A stretch of DNA of 64,000 nucleotides from JALSHZ01 sp964614535 (GCA_964614535.1 CAZTOZ010000016.1:81824-145823), one strand, 5' to 3'; positions 36,457-45,060 are shown, numbered from the stretch's first letter. Numbers and translations are program-made. Notes: a model not told the origin generated them from the letters alone.

Positions 36457-37101
36457 TCAGGGGACGATGATCGTATCGCCACTTTGCAACGTGATGTTCT
36501 GTTCGAGGTTCTGCCCTCTCATCACCTTCTTGTAACTGAACGGAATCACCTCTTTGGTGTTGGTCTCCTTGTTGCGACGCAGCACCTTGATCTTGTTGCT
36601 GCTGGCGAAGGCCGTCAGCCCCCCAGCCATGCTCAAGGCCTGCAGTACATCGATGTCGCCGGTCAACACATATTCACCGGGATTCTTGACCTGCCCGAGC
36701 ACGAAGATCTTGTTACCGATGACCTCCTGTAGCGATACCGATACCGTCGCTTCCGGAATGTACTGACTCAGACGTGAGGTGATCTCTTCACGGAGCTCGG
36801 CAACCGACTTGCCCTTCGCCTCGACATCACCGATCAATGGAAACGTGATCCCGCCATCGGGACGGACCACGATATCCTTCTGCAAGTCCTCCTCGTTGTA
36901 GACGGAGATGTACAGCTTGTCGCCCGGCTGGATCTTGTAGACCAGGTCGTGGGCGGCACCCGCCAAGGCGGCATCGGATTGCTCGGCAGCCGTGACGGCC
37001 TCACTACCACCGCCCGAAGGAGCCGTCGCACAGCCCGGCACGACCAGGATTGCGGTAACGCCTACCAGCAGTACTCTCATTGCATGTGTCAACTTCTTCA
37101 C
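36457..37101 (-). CDS. Outer-membrane polysaccharide export lipoprotein (Wza/GumB-like)
   Basis: A 214-residue lipoprotein with lipobox VVPGC, so Cys near residue 24 is acylated. The polysaccharide export domain follows (YKIQPGDKLYISVYNEEDL, then PDGGITFPLIGDVEAKGKS), and then a SLBB domain (KIFVLGQVKNPGEYVLTGDIDVLQALSMAGG). It would form the outer-membrane channel for the polymer handled by the Wzz and kinase genes downstream. GTG at 37101 has GAGGA 9 bases upstream and gives a compact signal peptide; the ATG at 37110 touches that Shine-Dalgarno sequence and is less likely. It is the first gene of the five-gene module. Confidence 0.9.
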   Translation of the reverse strand: MKKLTHAMRVLLVGVTAILVVPGCATAPSGGGSEAVTAAEQSDAALAGAAHDLVYKIQPGDKLYISVYNEEDLQKDIVVRPDGGITFPLIGDVEAKGKSVAELREEITSRLSQYIPEATVSVSLQEVIGNKIFVLGQVKNPGEYVLTGDIDVLQALSMAGGLTAFASSNKIKVLRRNKETNTKEVIPFSYKKVMRGQNLEQNITLQSGDTIIVP

Positions 37102-37110
37102 TTCTGTCAT

Positions 37111-37475
37111 TCCTCAAATATGGTTATCAGTCGCCGTCTCGGCGAGCCTCCGTTGCGGCCCGGCGGCGCTGGATTCTTGTTCCATGGAAGAATCTGGCCA
37201 GTATCTTAGCAACGGCCCACACGACCGGTCATTACGGAAAACTGCGCTCTCATCACAGTTTCCGACCGCTTTTCGGGCATGGTTCAAACTTTTCCATATT
37301 GTTGCCCTCGGCCGACCACCCGAGCGCTGTTGTTAGACCGGTTTCTGCCGATTCGTTCCCGAACGAAGGAGGGCTTGTAACGCCAAACGACGGTGCTTTT
37401 CATCACGTTTGTGACCGGTTCACTGTTACACTAACGCGATACTGTGACGAGCAGCACAACCACCTCCCATTCCTC
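37111..37475. other. Intergenic region between export module and yciK-like gene
   Basis: This 365-base divergent gap is AT-richer than average and must hold the promoters of the exopolysaccharide module (leftward) and of the SDR gene (rightward). An open frame continues upstream from the SDR gene through it, but it lacks family similarity and I do not call it. No clear promoter pair, RNA gene or repeat was identified. Confidence 0.4.
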
Positions 37476-38258
37476 ATGTCCCCAACGACGACGATGCAAA
37501 TGACCGATACCAACGCCCTCGACCCCTGGACCTACACGCCTCCCCCTCGCCTGCTCGCAGGCCGGACGATCGCCATCACCGGCGCGGCGGAGGGCCTCGG
37601 CCGCGCGCTTGCAATGCAAACCGCACGACTCGGGGCCACGACGATACTGATGGACAAATCGGTGAAGGGGCTGGAAGCGGTCTATGACGAGATCATCGCC
37701 GCCGAGGCACCAGAGCCGGCCATCGTTCCCGTCGACCTGGCCGGCGCCAATCGCGAAGATCACGAAACCATCGCGGAGACGATCGCAGAGACCTTCGGAG
37801 CGCTGGACGGGCTGGTCAACAACGCCGGCTGGATCGGCGGTTACACCCCTTTTTCCCACTATGACATGAAGCTCTACCACGACGTGATGATGGTCAACCT
37901 GCATGCGCCGTTCATGCTGACCCAGGCCCTACTGCCCGTGCTGCAACGAGCCAGCGACCCCAGTGTCGTCTTCTCCACCCACCACCACGACGTCGCCTAT
38001 GCCGGCGCTTTCGGCATCGCCAAAGGGGGGGTGGAGTCGATGATGCGTATTCTGGCGGACGAGTTCGACACCGACACGCCAATCCGCTTCAACGGGGTGG
38101 ATGTGGGCATCATCGACACCCGCATGCGGCGGTTGAACTTTCCGGGCGAGGATTGGAGCCGGCATCCCAAGCCCGACGAGGTGCTTGCCCCCTATCTCTA
38201 CTTCCTCGGCCCGGACGGCCGCGGCACCACCGGCATCAACTGCCGCCGTCGGCGCTGA
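37476..38258 (+). CDS. YciK-like short-chain dehydrogenase/reductase with altered active site
   Basis: A 260-residue SDR. The cofactor motif TGAAEGLG (35-42) and NNAG (115-118) are intact, and FMLTQALLPVL is shared with E. coli YciK. The catalytic Tyr of YxxxK is Phe (F179-G-I-A-K183), and the usual Ser-rich strand before it reads STHHHD, about three residues shorter than in YciK. It may be catalytically weak or non-enzymatic. It converges with rluB, as yciK does around the btuR-rluB region in E. coli. Starts at 37476, 37494 and 37500 are all possible; none has a good Shine-Dalgarno. Confidence 0.8.
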   Translation: MSPTTTMQMTDTNALDPWTYTPPPRLLAGRTIAITGAAEGLGRALAMQTARLGATTILMDKSVKGLEAVYDEIIAAEAPEPAIVPVDLAGANREDHETIAETIAETFGALDGLVNNAGWIGGYTPFSHYDMKLYHDVMMVNLHAPFMLTQALLPVLQRASDPSVVFSTHHHDVAYAGAFGIAKGGVESMMRILADEFDTDTPIRFNGVDVGIIDTRMRRLNFPGEDWSRHPKPDEVLAPYLYFLGPDGRGTTGINCRRRR

Positions 38259-38269
38259 CACGCCCCCCC

Positions 38270-39058
38270 TCAGCGCCGACGCCCACGCCCCCTTGCCGGC
38301 GGGCGACGCACCTCCGGAAGCGGCAGGCCGGCAATCCGGTAGAGGGCCTCCAGCTCTTTCGCTTCCAGATCCCGCCACTTGCCGGGGCGTAACCGGCGGC
38401 CCAGTTCCACCGGCCCGTAGCGCAGGCGGATAAGGCGACTCACCTGGAAACCCAGCGCCTCCCAGAGGCGACGCACCTCACGCTTGCGGCCTTCCCGCAA
38501 TACCACGTGATACCAGTGATTGGCACCCGCCCCACCCGCATCGAGCACGCGGTCGAACGACGCCATGCCATCCTCCAGCTCGATCCCGCTCATCAGCCGC
38601 TCGATGGCTTCATCGGGCACCTCTCCCAGCACCCGGACGGCGTACTCCCGTTCCACCCCGGTGGACGGGTGCATCAGCCGGTTCGCCAGATTGCCATCGG
38701 TCGTCAACAGCAGCAGGCCGGAGGTGTTGATATCGAGCCGGCCAACCGCAACCCAGCGATTCTGCTTGAGTTTCGGCAACCGGGAAAAGACATCGGCACG
38801 CCCTTCGGGATCATTTCGGGTCACGATCTCCCCCACCGGCTTGTGGTAGGCGATCACTCTGACCTTCTGCAACGCCTTGGGATTGAGCCTGAGCAGCTGA
38901 CCTCTCAGCCGGATCTTGTCGTGCACGGAAGCACGATCCCCCGGTTTGGCAATGGCCCCATTGACCGAGATCAACCCCGCCTGCAACCAGCGGTCCACTT
39001 CCCGCCGCGAGCCGATTCCGGCGGAAGCGAGCAATTTCTGTATGCGTTCAGAGGCCAT
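38270..39058 (-). CDS. rluB: 23S rRNA pseudouridine(2605) synthase RluB
   Basis: RluB isomerises U2605 of 23S rRNA to pseudouridine. The 262-residue protein has an N-terminal S4 RNA-binding domain (ERIQKLLASAGIGSRREV), then the catalytic aspartate in VGRLDINTSGLLLLT (Asp near residue 112), and EGRKREVRRLWEALGF in the RsuA-family core. The C-terminus is a short basic tail (RRPPARGRGRRR). It is divergent from moaB across 46 bases and convergent with the SDR gene. RluE/RluF-type relatives are the alternatives, but length and S4 domain favour RluB. Confidence 0.92.
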   Translation of the reverse strand: MASERIQKLLASAGIGSRREVDRWLQAGLISVNGAIAKPGDRASVHDKIRLRGQLLRLNPKALQKVRVIAYHKPVGEIVTRNDPEGRADVFSRLPKLKQNRWVAVGRLDINTSGLLLLTTDGNLANRLMHPSTGVEREYAVRVLGEVPDEAIERLMSGIELEDGMASFDRVLDAGGAGANHWYHVVLREGRKREVRRLWEALGFQVSRLIRLRYGPVELGRRLRPGKWRDLEAKELEALYRIAGLPLPEVRRPPARGRGRRR

Positions 39059-39104
39059 CGGGTTCTATACTAGGCGGACTGCCAACTTGGAGACGAGTCG
39101 CATC

Positions 39105-39623
39105 ATGCCAGAAAAGCGCAGCTTCATCCCGCTGAATATCGCCGTGTTGACGGTATCCAATACCCGCACCGACGCCGACGACACGTCGGGACAGGTCTTG
39201 CAACGTCTGCTCACCGAAGCGGGCCATTGCAACCTGGAGAAACGGATCGTCAAGGATGACATCTACCAGATTCGCGCCGTCGTCTCGGACTGGATCGCCC
39301 GTCCCGACATCCACGTCATCGTGACCACCGGCGGCACCGGCGTCACCGGCTCCGACGGCACCCCCGATGCCGTGGCACCGTTGCTGGACAAACGGCTGGA
39401 AGGGTTCGGAGAGCTGTTCCGGATGCTCTCGTATGAAGAGATCGGCGCCTCGACGCTGGCATCGAGAGCGCTCGGCGGCGTCGCCAACGGCACCTACCTC
39501 TTCTGTCTGCCGGGGTCGTCCGGCGCCTGTCGTACCGGCTGGCGCAAGATCATCGAACCGCTGCTGGACAACCGCAGCAAGCCGTGCAACCTGGCAATGC
39601 TGATTCCCCGGCTGCAGGAATGA
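39105..39623 (+). CDS. moaB: Molybdenum cofactor biosynthesis protein MoaB
   Basis: A 172-residue protein of the MoaB/MogA family, which adenylylates molybdopterin before metal insertion. The core motif VTTGGTGVTGSDGTPDAV (about residues 74-91) and the closing LPGSSGACRTGWRKIIEPLL are typical. GGAG lies 10-12 bases before the ATG. In some organisms MoaB-type proteins serve tungstopterin enzymes, which is of interest because a tungsten-type AOR is encoded 14 kb away. No other cofactor gene is in the window. Confidence 0.92.
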   Translation: MPEKRSFIPLNIAVLTVSNTRTDADDTSGQVLQRLLTEAGHCNLEKRIVKDDIYQIRAVVSDWIARPDIHVIVTTGGTGVTGSDGTPDAVAPLLDKRLEGFGELFRMLSYEEIGASTLASRALGGVANGTYLFCLPGSSGACRTGWRKIIEPLLDNRSKPCNLAMLIPRLQE

Positions 39624-39645
39624 AAGACCCGGCAAGCGCCGGGTC
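39619..39645 (-). terminator. Terminator between convergent moaB and dksA
   Basis: Perfect 8-base arms GACCCGGC (39626-39633) and GCCGGGTC (39638-39645) enclose an AAGC loop. On the minus strand the stem is followed by TTTCATT, so it best serves dksA; a weaker effect on moaB is possible since it starts 3 bases after that stop. Confidence 0.7.
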
Positions 39646-39654
39646 CAGGATCGA

Positions 39655-40062
39655 TCAGCTGTCGACGTAGGCGCGCTCGATGTTCTCGCGGCGCTGTTTG
39701 GCCTCGATCGTCAACGTGGCGGTGGGCCGGATCAGCAGACGCTCCAATCCGATCTCCTCCCCCGTATCCTCGCAATAGCCGTACTCGCCGTCCTCGATCC
39801 GGCGCAACGCCTCGTCGATCTTCTTGATCAGCTTGCTTTCACGCTCGCGGATACGCAGCTCCAGCCAACGCTCCTCCTCCAGCGTCGCGCGATCATTCTC
39901 ATCGGCTTCGCGTTCCTGATTGCGAAGATGGCTGTTGGTCTCCTTGAGGCTTTCAACCAGTTCCGCTTTCTGCTTGAGCAGCAAGTTCTTGAAGAACTCC
40001 AGTTGCTCCTCGTTCATGTAGTTTTTCTTGGGCTGTTTCAGCAGCTCCTTTTCGGTCAACAT
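39655..40062 (-). CDS. dksA: RNA polymerase-binding transcription factor DksA (zinc-finger cysteines mostly lost)
   Basis: DksA binds the RNA polymerase secondary channel and, with ppGpp, mediates the stringent response. The 135-residue protein has the coiled coil (about 20-90) with the tip residues D54, D57 and A59 kept, equivalent to the functional D71/D74/A76 of E. coli. The zinc-finger positions read C97, T100, T118, A121 instead of four Cys. Such zinc-independent DksA forms occur in other proteobacteria, including P. aeruginosa DksA2. The basic C-terminal helix (KQRRENIERAY) is present. It probably has its own promoter and terminator. Confidence 0.93.
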   Translation of the reverse strand: MLTEKELLKQPKKNYMNEEQLEFFKNLLLKQKAELVESLKETNSHLRNQEREADENDRATLEEERWLELRIRERESKLIKKIDEALRRIEDGEYGYCEDTGEEIGLERLLIRPTATLTIEAKQRRENIERAYVDS

Positions 40063-40448
40063 GATTGAACTCCCCTGTTTCGGATTCAGTAGTCATCTGG
40101 TCATGCATCGAACGATGCCCTTCCCCACCGCGACCACTCCCGGTCACCGATGGCTGCCAGGGATGGTGGCAACCACCAGCTCTGGAAATGGCGGCGGATT
40201 CTACTCCGGTTTGCCCATATTTTCGACAATCCATTGCGATAAAGTTCAAACATTTCAAGGCCTAGCCGTGAAAAAGCGACCGCCGTCCGGTCGATCGGTA
40301 CGTCTGTGGCCACTCGTCGAGCCTGCACGACAGCGACGACAAGGCCTGACCTCGTCCCCTCGACAGAGTCTAGCCCAGCACCATGGAGATATTCTCCCGA
40401 CACCAACCTCAGGCTGCCGGGAACGCCGTCTGGCCAGGGCGCCCACCG
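40063..40448. other. Intergenic region upstream of dksA
   Basis: These 386 bases separate the dksA start from the end of the glycerate kinase gene, both on the minus strand. The centre is AT-richer and carries the dksA promoter candidate. The half nearest the glycerate kinase gene shows no convincing gene, RNA or repeat. Confidence 0.5.
40198..40226 (-). promoter_or_regulatory. Candidate dksA promoter
   Basis: On the minus strand TCGAAA (-35, four of six consensus bases) and TAGAAT (-10, five of six) are separated by 17 bases. Transcription would start near 40191 and give a leader of about 130 bases. The long leader leaves room for post-transcriptional control. Confidence 0.4.
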
Positions 40449-41672
40449 CTACTCCAGCTTTGCCGCAATGACCAGGTCCATGACATTGGTACCGGTCGGG
40501 CCAGTGGTGACCAGATCACCACTGGCCGCCAAGAACCGGCCCGAGTCGAAGGTTTCGAGCGCTTCGTCGACATCGAGCCCCGCCTGCTCGCCCCGCGCCA
40601 CCGTACCACCGTCGATCAGGGCCCCCGCATCCGTGGTGGAACCATCACTACCATCGGTGCCGGCGACGAGAACGGCCACCTGCTCGTTGCCGGCCAGCAG
40701 CCTCGCCATCGCCAGTGCGAGGTGCTGATTGCGACCACCCCGCCCCGCGTGGGCGGGCAACGCCACCGTCGTCTCCCCACCCCAGACATGGATCCCGGCC
40801 GGCAGGCAAACCAGATGCATCGACAGGCTGGCCGCCGTCCGCGCGGCATCGCCATCGAGAAACTGCTCATGCAGATGCGCCTCGAAACCGGCCGCCCGCG
40901 CGGCCTCCACCGCGGCACTCTTCGCATCCTCGAGCGAGGCGACGATCCGGTGCGACGGCGCCGGCGGCAACGGATCACGCTGGGCCGAATGGGCCAGCCG
41001 GTCACGGAAAGCGGTCAGCGATTCCGGCCAGACCGCGGCTTCGGACGCGTCATCGGGATGAAACAGCCCCGAGCCGATCAACGCCGGATCATCATCACGC
41101 ACATCCGATATCAGCAACACCTCGATGTCGCGGATCGGACCGAAACCGAGCAACTTGCCTCCCTTGATCAGCGACACCTCCCTGCGGATGCGGTTGATGG
41201 CATGGATATCCAGCCCCGACGCCAACAACCCCTCGGTCAGCGCCCGCAGATCTTCGAGCGAGAACCCCGGCGGCAATCGCTCGACGAGACTCGAAGCACC
41301 GCCGGATATCAACGCCACCAACCGGTGATCGGCCGGCAGGCGGGAAAAATAGGCCACCAACATCTCGCCCGCCGCGAGGCTGGCTTCGCCAGGTACCGGA
41401 TGGTCGGACGCCAACACGGTCAGACGCGGATCGTCCAATCCATCGAGGTGGCCGTGGCGGGAGACCACCAGTCCATCGACCAATGTATCGCCGAGCACCT
41501 CCAGCGCGCCCCGCGTCATGGCCGCAGCCGCCTTGCCAATGGCGATCAGGTGAACCGGCCTGTCGTCAGCGGCCGTCGTCAGCGCCTCGCGCACCACCCG
41601 GTCACCACGCACACGATCGAGCGCCGCCTGGAACGCATCGAGCAGAACCTGCCGCATCCGTACCTGCGTCAT
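40449..41672 (-). CDS. Glycerate kinase (GckA/TtuD, MOFRL family)
   Basis: A 407-residue class of glycerate 2-kinase that phosphorylates D-glycerate, usually in glyoxylate, serine-cycle or tartronate metabolism. Family features are AIGKAAAAMTRGAL, LISGGASSLVE (about 118-128), IRREVSLIKGGKL, and the C-terminal MOFRL motif GGRNQHLALAMA, with GTDGSDGSTTDAGA near the end. Older annotation calls this family hydroxypyruvate reductase. The start at 41672 has a strong AAGGGGG stretch upstream and removes a cysteine-rich tail predicted by a longer reading. It follows mlaC by 10 bases and is probably co-transcribed. Confidence 0.9.
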   Translation of the reverse strand: MTQVRMRQVLLDAFQAALDRVRGDRVVREALTTAADDRPVHLIAIGKAAAAMTRGALEVLGDTLVDGLVVSRHGHLDGLDDPRLTVLASDHPVPGEASLAAGEMLVAYFSRLPADHRLVALISGGASSLVERLPPGFSLEDLRALTEGLLASGLDIHAINRIRREVSLIKGGKLLGFGPIRDIEVLLISDVRDDDPALIGSGLFHPDDASEAAVWPESLTAFRDRLAHSAQRDPLPPAPSHRIVASLEDAKSAAVEAARAAGFEAHLHEQFLDGDAARTAASLSMHLVCLPAGIHVWGGETTVALPAHAGRGGRNQHLALAMARLLAGNEQVAVLVAGTDGSDGSTTDAGALIDGGTVARGEQAGLDVDEALETFDSGRFLAASGDLVTTGPTGTNVMDLVIAAKLE

Positions 41673-41682
41673 CGGCACCCCC

Positions 41683-42312
41683 TTACCGCAGCATGGCCGG
41701 AATACCGCCCTCACGTGCCAGCTTCATGAAATGCGAGCGGTAGTAGAGCACGGCACTCTTGCCGTCCACCGATACATCGAACACCCGCCACTTGTCGCCG
41801 GACTTGGCGAAACGGAACACCAGCCGCCGTGGCTTCTGCTTCGGCAGCAGCACCCGCGCCAGCAGATCGATACGACTGGCGTCCCGCGAAGGTCGCGGCG
41901 GCAAGAACTGCACCAGTGGCGGGGGTCCACGATGACTGACCACGTTTCGGATGAAAGCGTTGAGAAACATCTGCTCGATCCGCTGCCTGAACCGCGCCTT
42001 CTGCTCATCGTTCATCTGCTGCCACGTCGGACCGGCAGCCAGTGCCGCCATACGCTCGAAATCGAAGAACGGTTTGATCGTCTCGTCGACGAAGCGGGTC
42101 AGCGCCGCCGGATCCCGCGCCTGACCACTGGCGATAAAGAGATTGAGCTTGGTGATGCCCTCCTCCAGCACGTTGGAGGCGGCATGGGGCGCCGGCTGGG
42201 CCGCTGCCGGCGGCACCGGCACGACCGGCGCCGACGCGGCGATGGCGATTCCGCCGGTGGCGAGGCAAAGCGCCACGGCAGCGGGCAACCGTCTGATCAT
42301 TGTTGTCTTCAC
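41683..42312 (-). CDS. mlaC: MlaC-like phospholipid-binding periplasmic protein
   Basis: A 209-residue periplasmic protein of the MlaC/Ttg2D family, which ferries phospholipids between outer and inner membranes. A signal peptide covers about residues 1-26 (ending AIAAS). Typical features are VDETIKPFFDFERMAALA, WQQMNDEQKARFRQRIEQM, and the C-terminal YYRSHFMKLAREGGIPAMLR. No other mla gene (mlaA, B, D, E, F) is in the window, so this copy is separated from the transporter. Its stop is 10 bases before the glycerate kinase start. Confidence 0.85.
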   Translation of the reverse strand: MKTTMIRRLPAAVALCLATGGIAIAASAPVVPVPPAAAQPAPHAASNVLEEGITKLNLFIASGQARDPAALTRFVDETIKPFFDFERMAALAAGPTWQQMNDEQKARFRQRIEQMFLNAFIRNVVSHRGPPPLVQFLPPRPSRDASRIDLLARVLLPKQKPRRLVFRFAKSGDKWRVFDVSVDGKSAVLYYRSHFMKLAREGGIPAMLR

Positions 42313-42466
42313 GATGGGTCTCCTATTGGGAATGGTGGCATCGAAGGCGGCAGACCGGCTCGGGGAACCCCCTGGCGAGCCACGCGTGAATCACCGGAGG
42401 ATCGACGCGACCGAAAACCGGTGACAGGCGACCGCTTTGCGGAACCCCGGCCGCTCCGACAGGCCG

Positions 42467-43054
42467 TCAGCGCTGAATCCAGACCAGCGTCCGGGGCGGC
42501 ACGCCGTCGAACAGCTCGATCACATCGGCGTTGCGCATCCGGATACAGCCATGGGATGCGGGACGACCGATCAGCCCCTCCTCATGGGTACCGTGAATAT
42601 AGATATAGCGGGCATAGGAATCCACCCCATCCCCACGATTGCGTCCGGGGTCGAGCCCCTTGAGCCAGAGAATGCGGCTGGTGACGAAATCATCCCCGGT
42701 GGCCAGCGGCCGCGTCTCGATCCGCGCCACCCGACCGGTATCGACACGGCCACGGAAGATCGTCCCCGCCGGCGCGCCCGCGCCGATCTTGCGACGCACA
42801 TAGTGCATTCCCAGCGGCGTCCGGTTGCTGCCGGCGCGACTGCCGACACCGTACTTGGAGGTGGAAACGGGGTAGCGACGCTTCAGCTTTCCCGCCTCGA
42901 ACCACGACAACGTCTGCTCGGAAATATCGACGACCAGCAGATGCCGCGACGGAAAGTCGGGATATCGTCCCGTCAGCGTCGTGATGTCAGCGGCCACGTC
43001 GGCCCGTGCCAACGACATCAGCAACCAGCCCGTCAGCCACAACCAGCGCCTCAT
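42467..43054 (-). CDS. L,D-transpeptidase (YkuD domain)
   Basis: A 195-residue periplasmic protein with signal peptide (1-18) and a YkuD catalytic domain. The catalytic Cys and His lie in IHGTHEEGLIGRPASHGC, then IRM. Such enzymes make 3-3 peptidoglycan crosslinks or attach lipoproteins to peptidoglycan. It resembles short YbiS/ErfK-like forms but has no LysM domain. Its ATG overlaps the purF stop by 4 bases, so it is co-translated with purF. Confidence 0.9.
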   Translation of the reverse strand: MRRWLWLTGWLLMSLARADVAADITTLTGRYPDFPSRHLLVVDISEQTLSWFEAGKLKRRYPVSTSKYGVGSRAGSNRTPLGMHYVRRKIGAGAPAGTIFRGRVDTGRVARIETRPLATGDDFVTSRILWLKGLDPGRNRGDGVDSYARYIYIHGTHEEGLIGRPASHGCIRMRNADVIELFDGVPPRTLVWIQR

Positions 43055-44559
43055 GCGTGGTTGTGCAGATCGACCCCGACCGTCTGCTGCCGACGCCGGT
43101 CGTCGGCCGCCTTCGATGCGCGCAGATCCCCTAGATTCTTCAGATAGTCCGGTGTCACCCCGGTCACATAGTGGCCATCGAAAACCGAGCTGTCGAAACG
43201 CTCGATGGCAGGATTGCCCTTGCGCACCGCGTCGATCAGATCCTCGAGGCGCTGATAGATCAGCCGATCGGCACCGATCGCCTCGCAGACCGCCTCGTCG
43301 CTGTGGCCGTGGGCGATCAGATCCTCGGTGGCCGGCATATCGATCCCGTAGACGTTCTGATAACGGATCGGCGGCGCCGCCGACGCGAAATAGACCTTGC
43401 TCGCACCGGCATCCCGCGCCATCTGCACGATCTCGCGCGACGTCGTGCCGCGGACGATGGAGTCATCCACCAGCAACACATTCTGCCCCCGAAACTCCAG
43501 ATCGATGGCGTTGAGTTTCTGCCGCACCGACTTCTTGCGAACCTGCTGCCCCGGCATGATGAACGTCCGGCCGATATAGCGGTTCTTGACGAACCCCTCC
43601 CGATACTTCACGCCGAGCCGCATCGCCAGCTCGATCGCCGCGGTACGACCACTGTCCGGAACCGGAATGACGACATCGATATCGTGATCAGGCCACACCT
43701 CGGCGATCTGATCGGCCAGCTTGATGCCCATCCGCATCCGCGACTTGTGCACCGAGATCCCGTCGATCACCGAATCGGGACGCGCAAAATAGACATGCTC
43801 GAAGATGCAGGGCGTAAGACTGTGCTCCCCCGCGCACTGGCGTACATGAACCTCGCCCTCCTCGGTGATGTAGATCCCCTCACCGGGCCCCAGATCGGCC
43901 ACCAGCTCGAAGCCGAGCGCATCCAGCGCCACCGTCTCCGAGGCGACGATGTATTCGACGCCTTCACCGACCTCCCGCTTGCCCCAGACGATCGGACGGA
44001 TGCCATGCGGATCGCGAAACCCGATGACGCCGTAGCCCACCAGCATCGCGATGACGGCATAGCCGCCCTTGCATCGCTCGTGCACCCCGGAGATGGCGGC
44101 GAACACCGCATCCGGCGTCGGCGTCAGCCCCTCCTGGCGCAACAGCTCCTGCGCCAGCACGTTGAGCAGCACCTCGGAATCCGACGTGGTGTTGATATGG
44201 CGCCGGTCCTGCAGAAACAGCTCCTCCTTCAACGCCTCGGCGTTGTGGAGATTGCCGTTGTGCCCCAACGCGATGCCGTAGGGCGAATTGACGTACAACG
44301 GCTGCGCCTCCGCCGAACTGGAGCTGCCCGCCGTCGGATAACGCACATGACCGATGCCCATGTTGCCCACCAGCCGCGCCATGTGACGGGTATGGAACAC
44401 ATCCCGGACCAGCCCCACGTCCTTGCGCAGAAACAGCTGCTGATCCTTGCAGGTGACGATGCCCGCCGCGTCCTGGCCACGGTGCTGGAGAACGGTCAGG
44501 CCATCGTACAACTGCTGGTTGACCGGTGACTTGCCGACGATCCCGATAATGCCACACAT
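43051..44559 (-). CDS. purF: Amidophosphoribosyltransferase PurF
   Basis: PurF makes 5-phosphoribosylamine from PRPP and glutamine, the first step of purine synthesis. The 502-residue protein begins MCGIIGIVG, where the N-terminal Cys is the glutaminase nucleophile. The PRPP-binding motif VLLVDDSIVRGTTSREIV lies at about residues 363-380. It is in the conserved cvpA-purF pair and overlaps the L,D-transpeptidase gene by 4 bases. Confidence 0.97.
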   Translation of the reverse strand: MCGIIGIVGKSPVNQQLYDGLTVLQHRGQDAAGIVTCKDQQLFLRKDVGLVRDVFHTRHMARLVGNMGIGHVRYPTAGSSSSAEAQPLYVNSPYGIALGHNGNLHNAEALKEELFLQDRRHINTTSDSEVLLNVLAQELLRQEGLTPTPDAVFAAISGVHERCKGGYAVIAMLVGYGVIGFRDPHGIRPIVWGKREVGEGVEYIVASETVALDALGFELVADLGPGEGIYITEEGEVHVRQCAGEHSLTPCIFEHVYFARPDSVIDGISVHKSRMRMGIKLADQIAEVWPDHDIDVVIPVPDSGRTAAIELAMRLGVKYREGFVKNRYIGRTFIMPGQQVRKKSVRQKLNAIDLEFRGQNVLLVDDSIVRGTTSREIVQMARDAGASKVYFASAAPPIRYQNVYGIDMPATEDLIAHGHSDEAVCEAIGADRLIYQRLEDLIDAVRKGNPAIERFDSSVFDGHYVTGVTPDYLKNLGDLRASKAADDRRRQQTVGVDLHNHA

Positions 44560-44574
44560 GTTCAGATACCCGTT

Positions 44575-45060
44575 TCAGGAGAAGTGTTCGGCCAACGACG
44601 GCGGCAGCATATCGCGGATCCAGACGGCGATATCCTGGAAGAATGGGAGCGTCAGGGACTGCTGCCACCACGGCTCGTTGGGGAGATTGGTCAACATCGC
44701 CAGCAACACCAGCACAGCCACGATGAGGCCGCCACGCAACACCCCGAAGATGATGCCAAGCATCCGGTCGGTCCCGGACAGTCCACTGCGATCCACCAAC
44801 TGGCCAATCAGATAGTTGACGATGCCACCGGCCAGAATCACGATGACGAAGAGAATGACGATGCCGATCAGCGACTGCACCGTCTGGCTGCCGACCGAGA
44901 ACGGCAACATCCCGGAAAACTTCGGACCATAGGTCAGCCCCACCCAAAGCGCGAGAATCCAGGTCGCCAGCGAGATCGACTCCTTGATCAGGCCGCGAAA
45001 CAGTCCGATCAGAACCGAGATGCCGATGATGGCGAGAACGACGATATCAACCCAGTGCAT
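44575..45060 (-). CDS. cvpA: Colicin V production family protein CvpA
   Basis: A 161-residue inner-membrane protein with four hydrophobic segments; the first begins WVDIVVLAIIGISVLIGLFRG and carries the conserved GLFRGLIKE motif. CvpA is needed for colicin V export in E. coli and affects envelope stress; its biochemical role is unclear. The ATG at 45060 is preferred to a GTG three codons earlier because GAGTGG is suitably spaced. It precedes purF by 15 bases and lies just after a strong terminator, so a promoter should lie in the 20 bases or so between them or within the hairpin region. Confidence 0.9.
   Translation of the reverse strand: MHWVDIVVLAIIGISVLIGLFRGLIKESISLATWILALWVGLTYGPKFSGMLPFSVGSQTVQSLIGIVILFVIVILAGGIVNYLIGQLVDRSGLSGTDRMLGIIFGVLRGGLIVAVLVLLAMLTNLPNEPWWQQSLTLPFFQDIAVWIRDMLPPSLAEHFS

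Noticed and set aside
37080..37475. Upstream extension of the SDR frame by 132 codons
   Set aside because: It crosses the divergent promoter region, overlaps the export lipoprotein's start and shows no similarity to SDR proteins.
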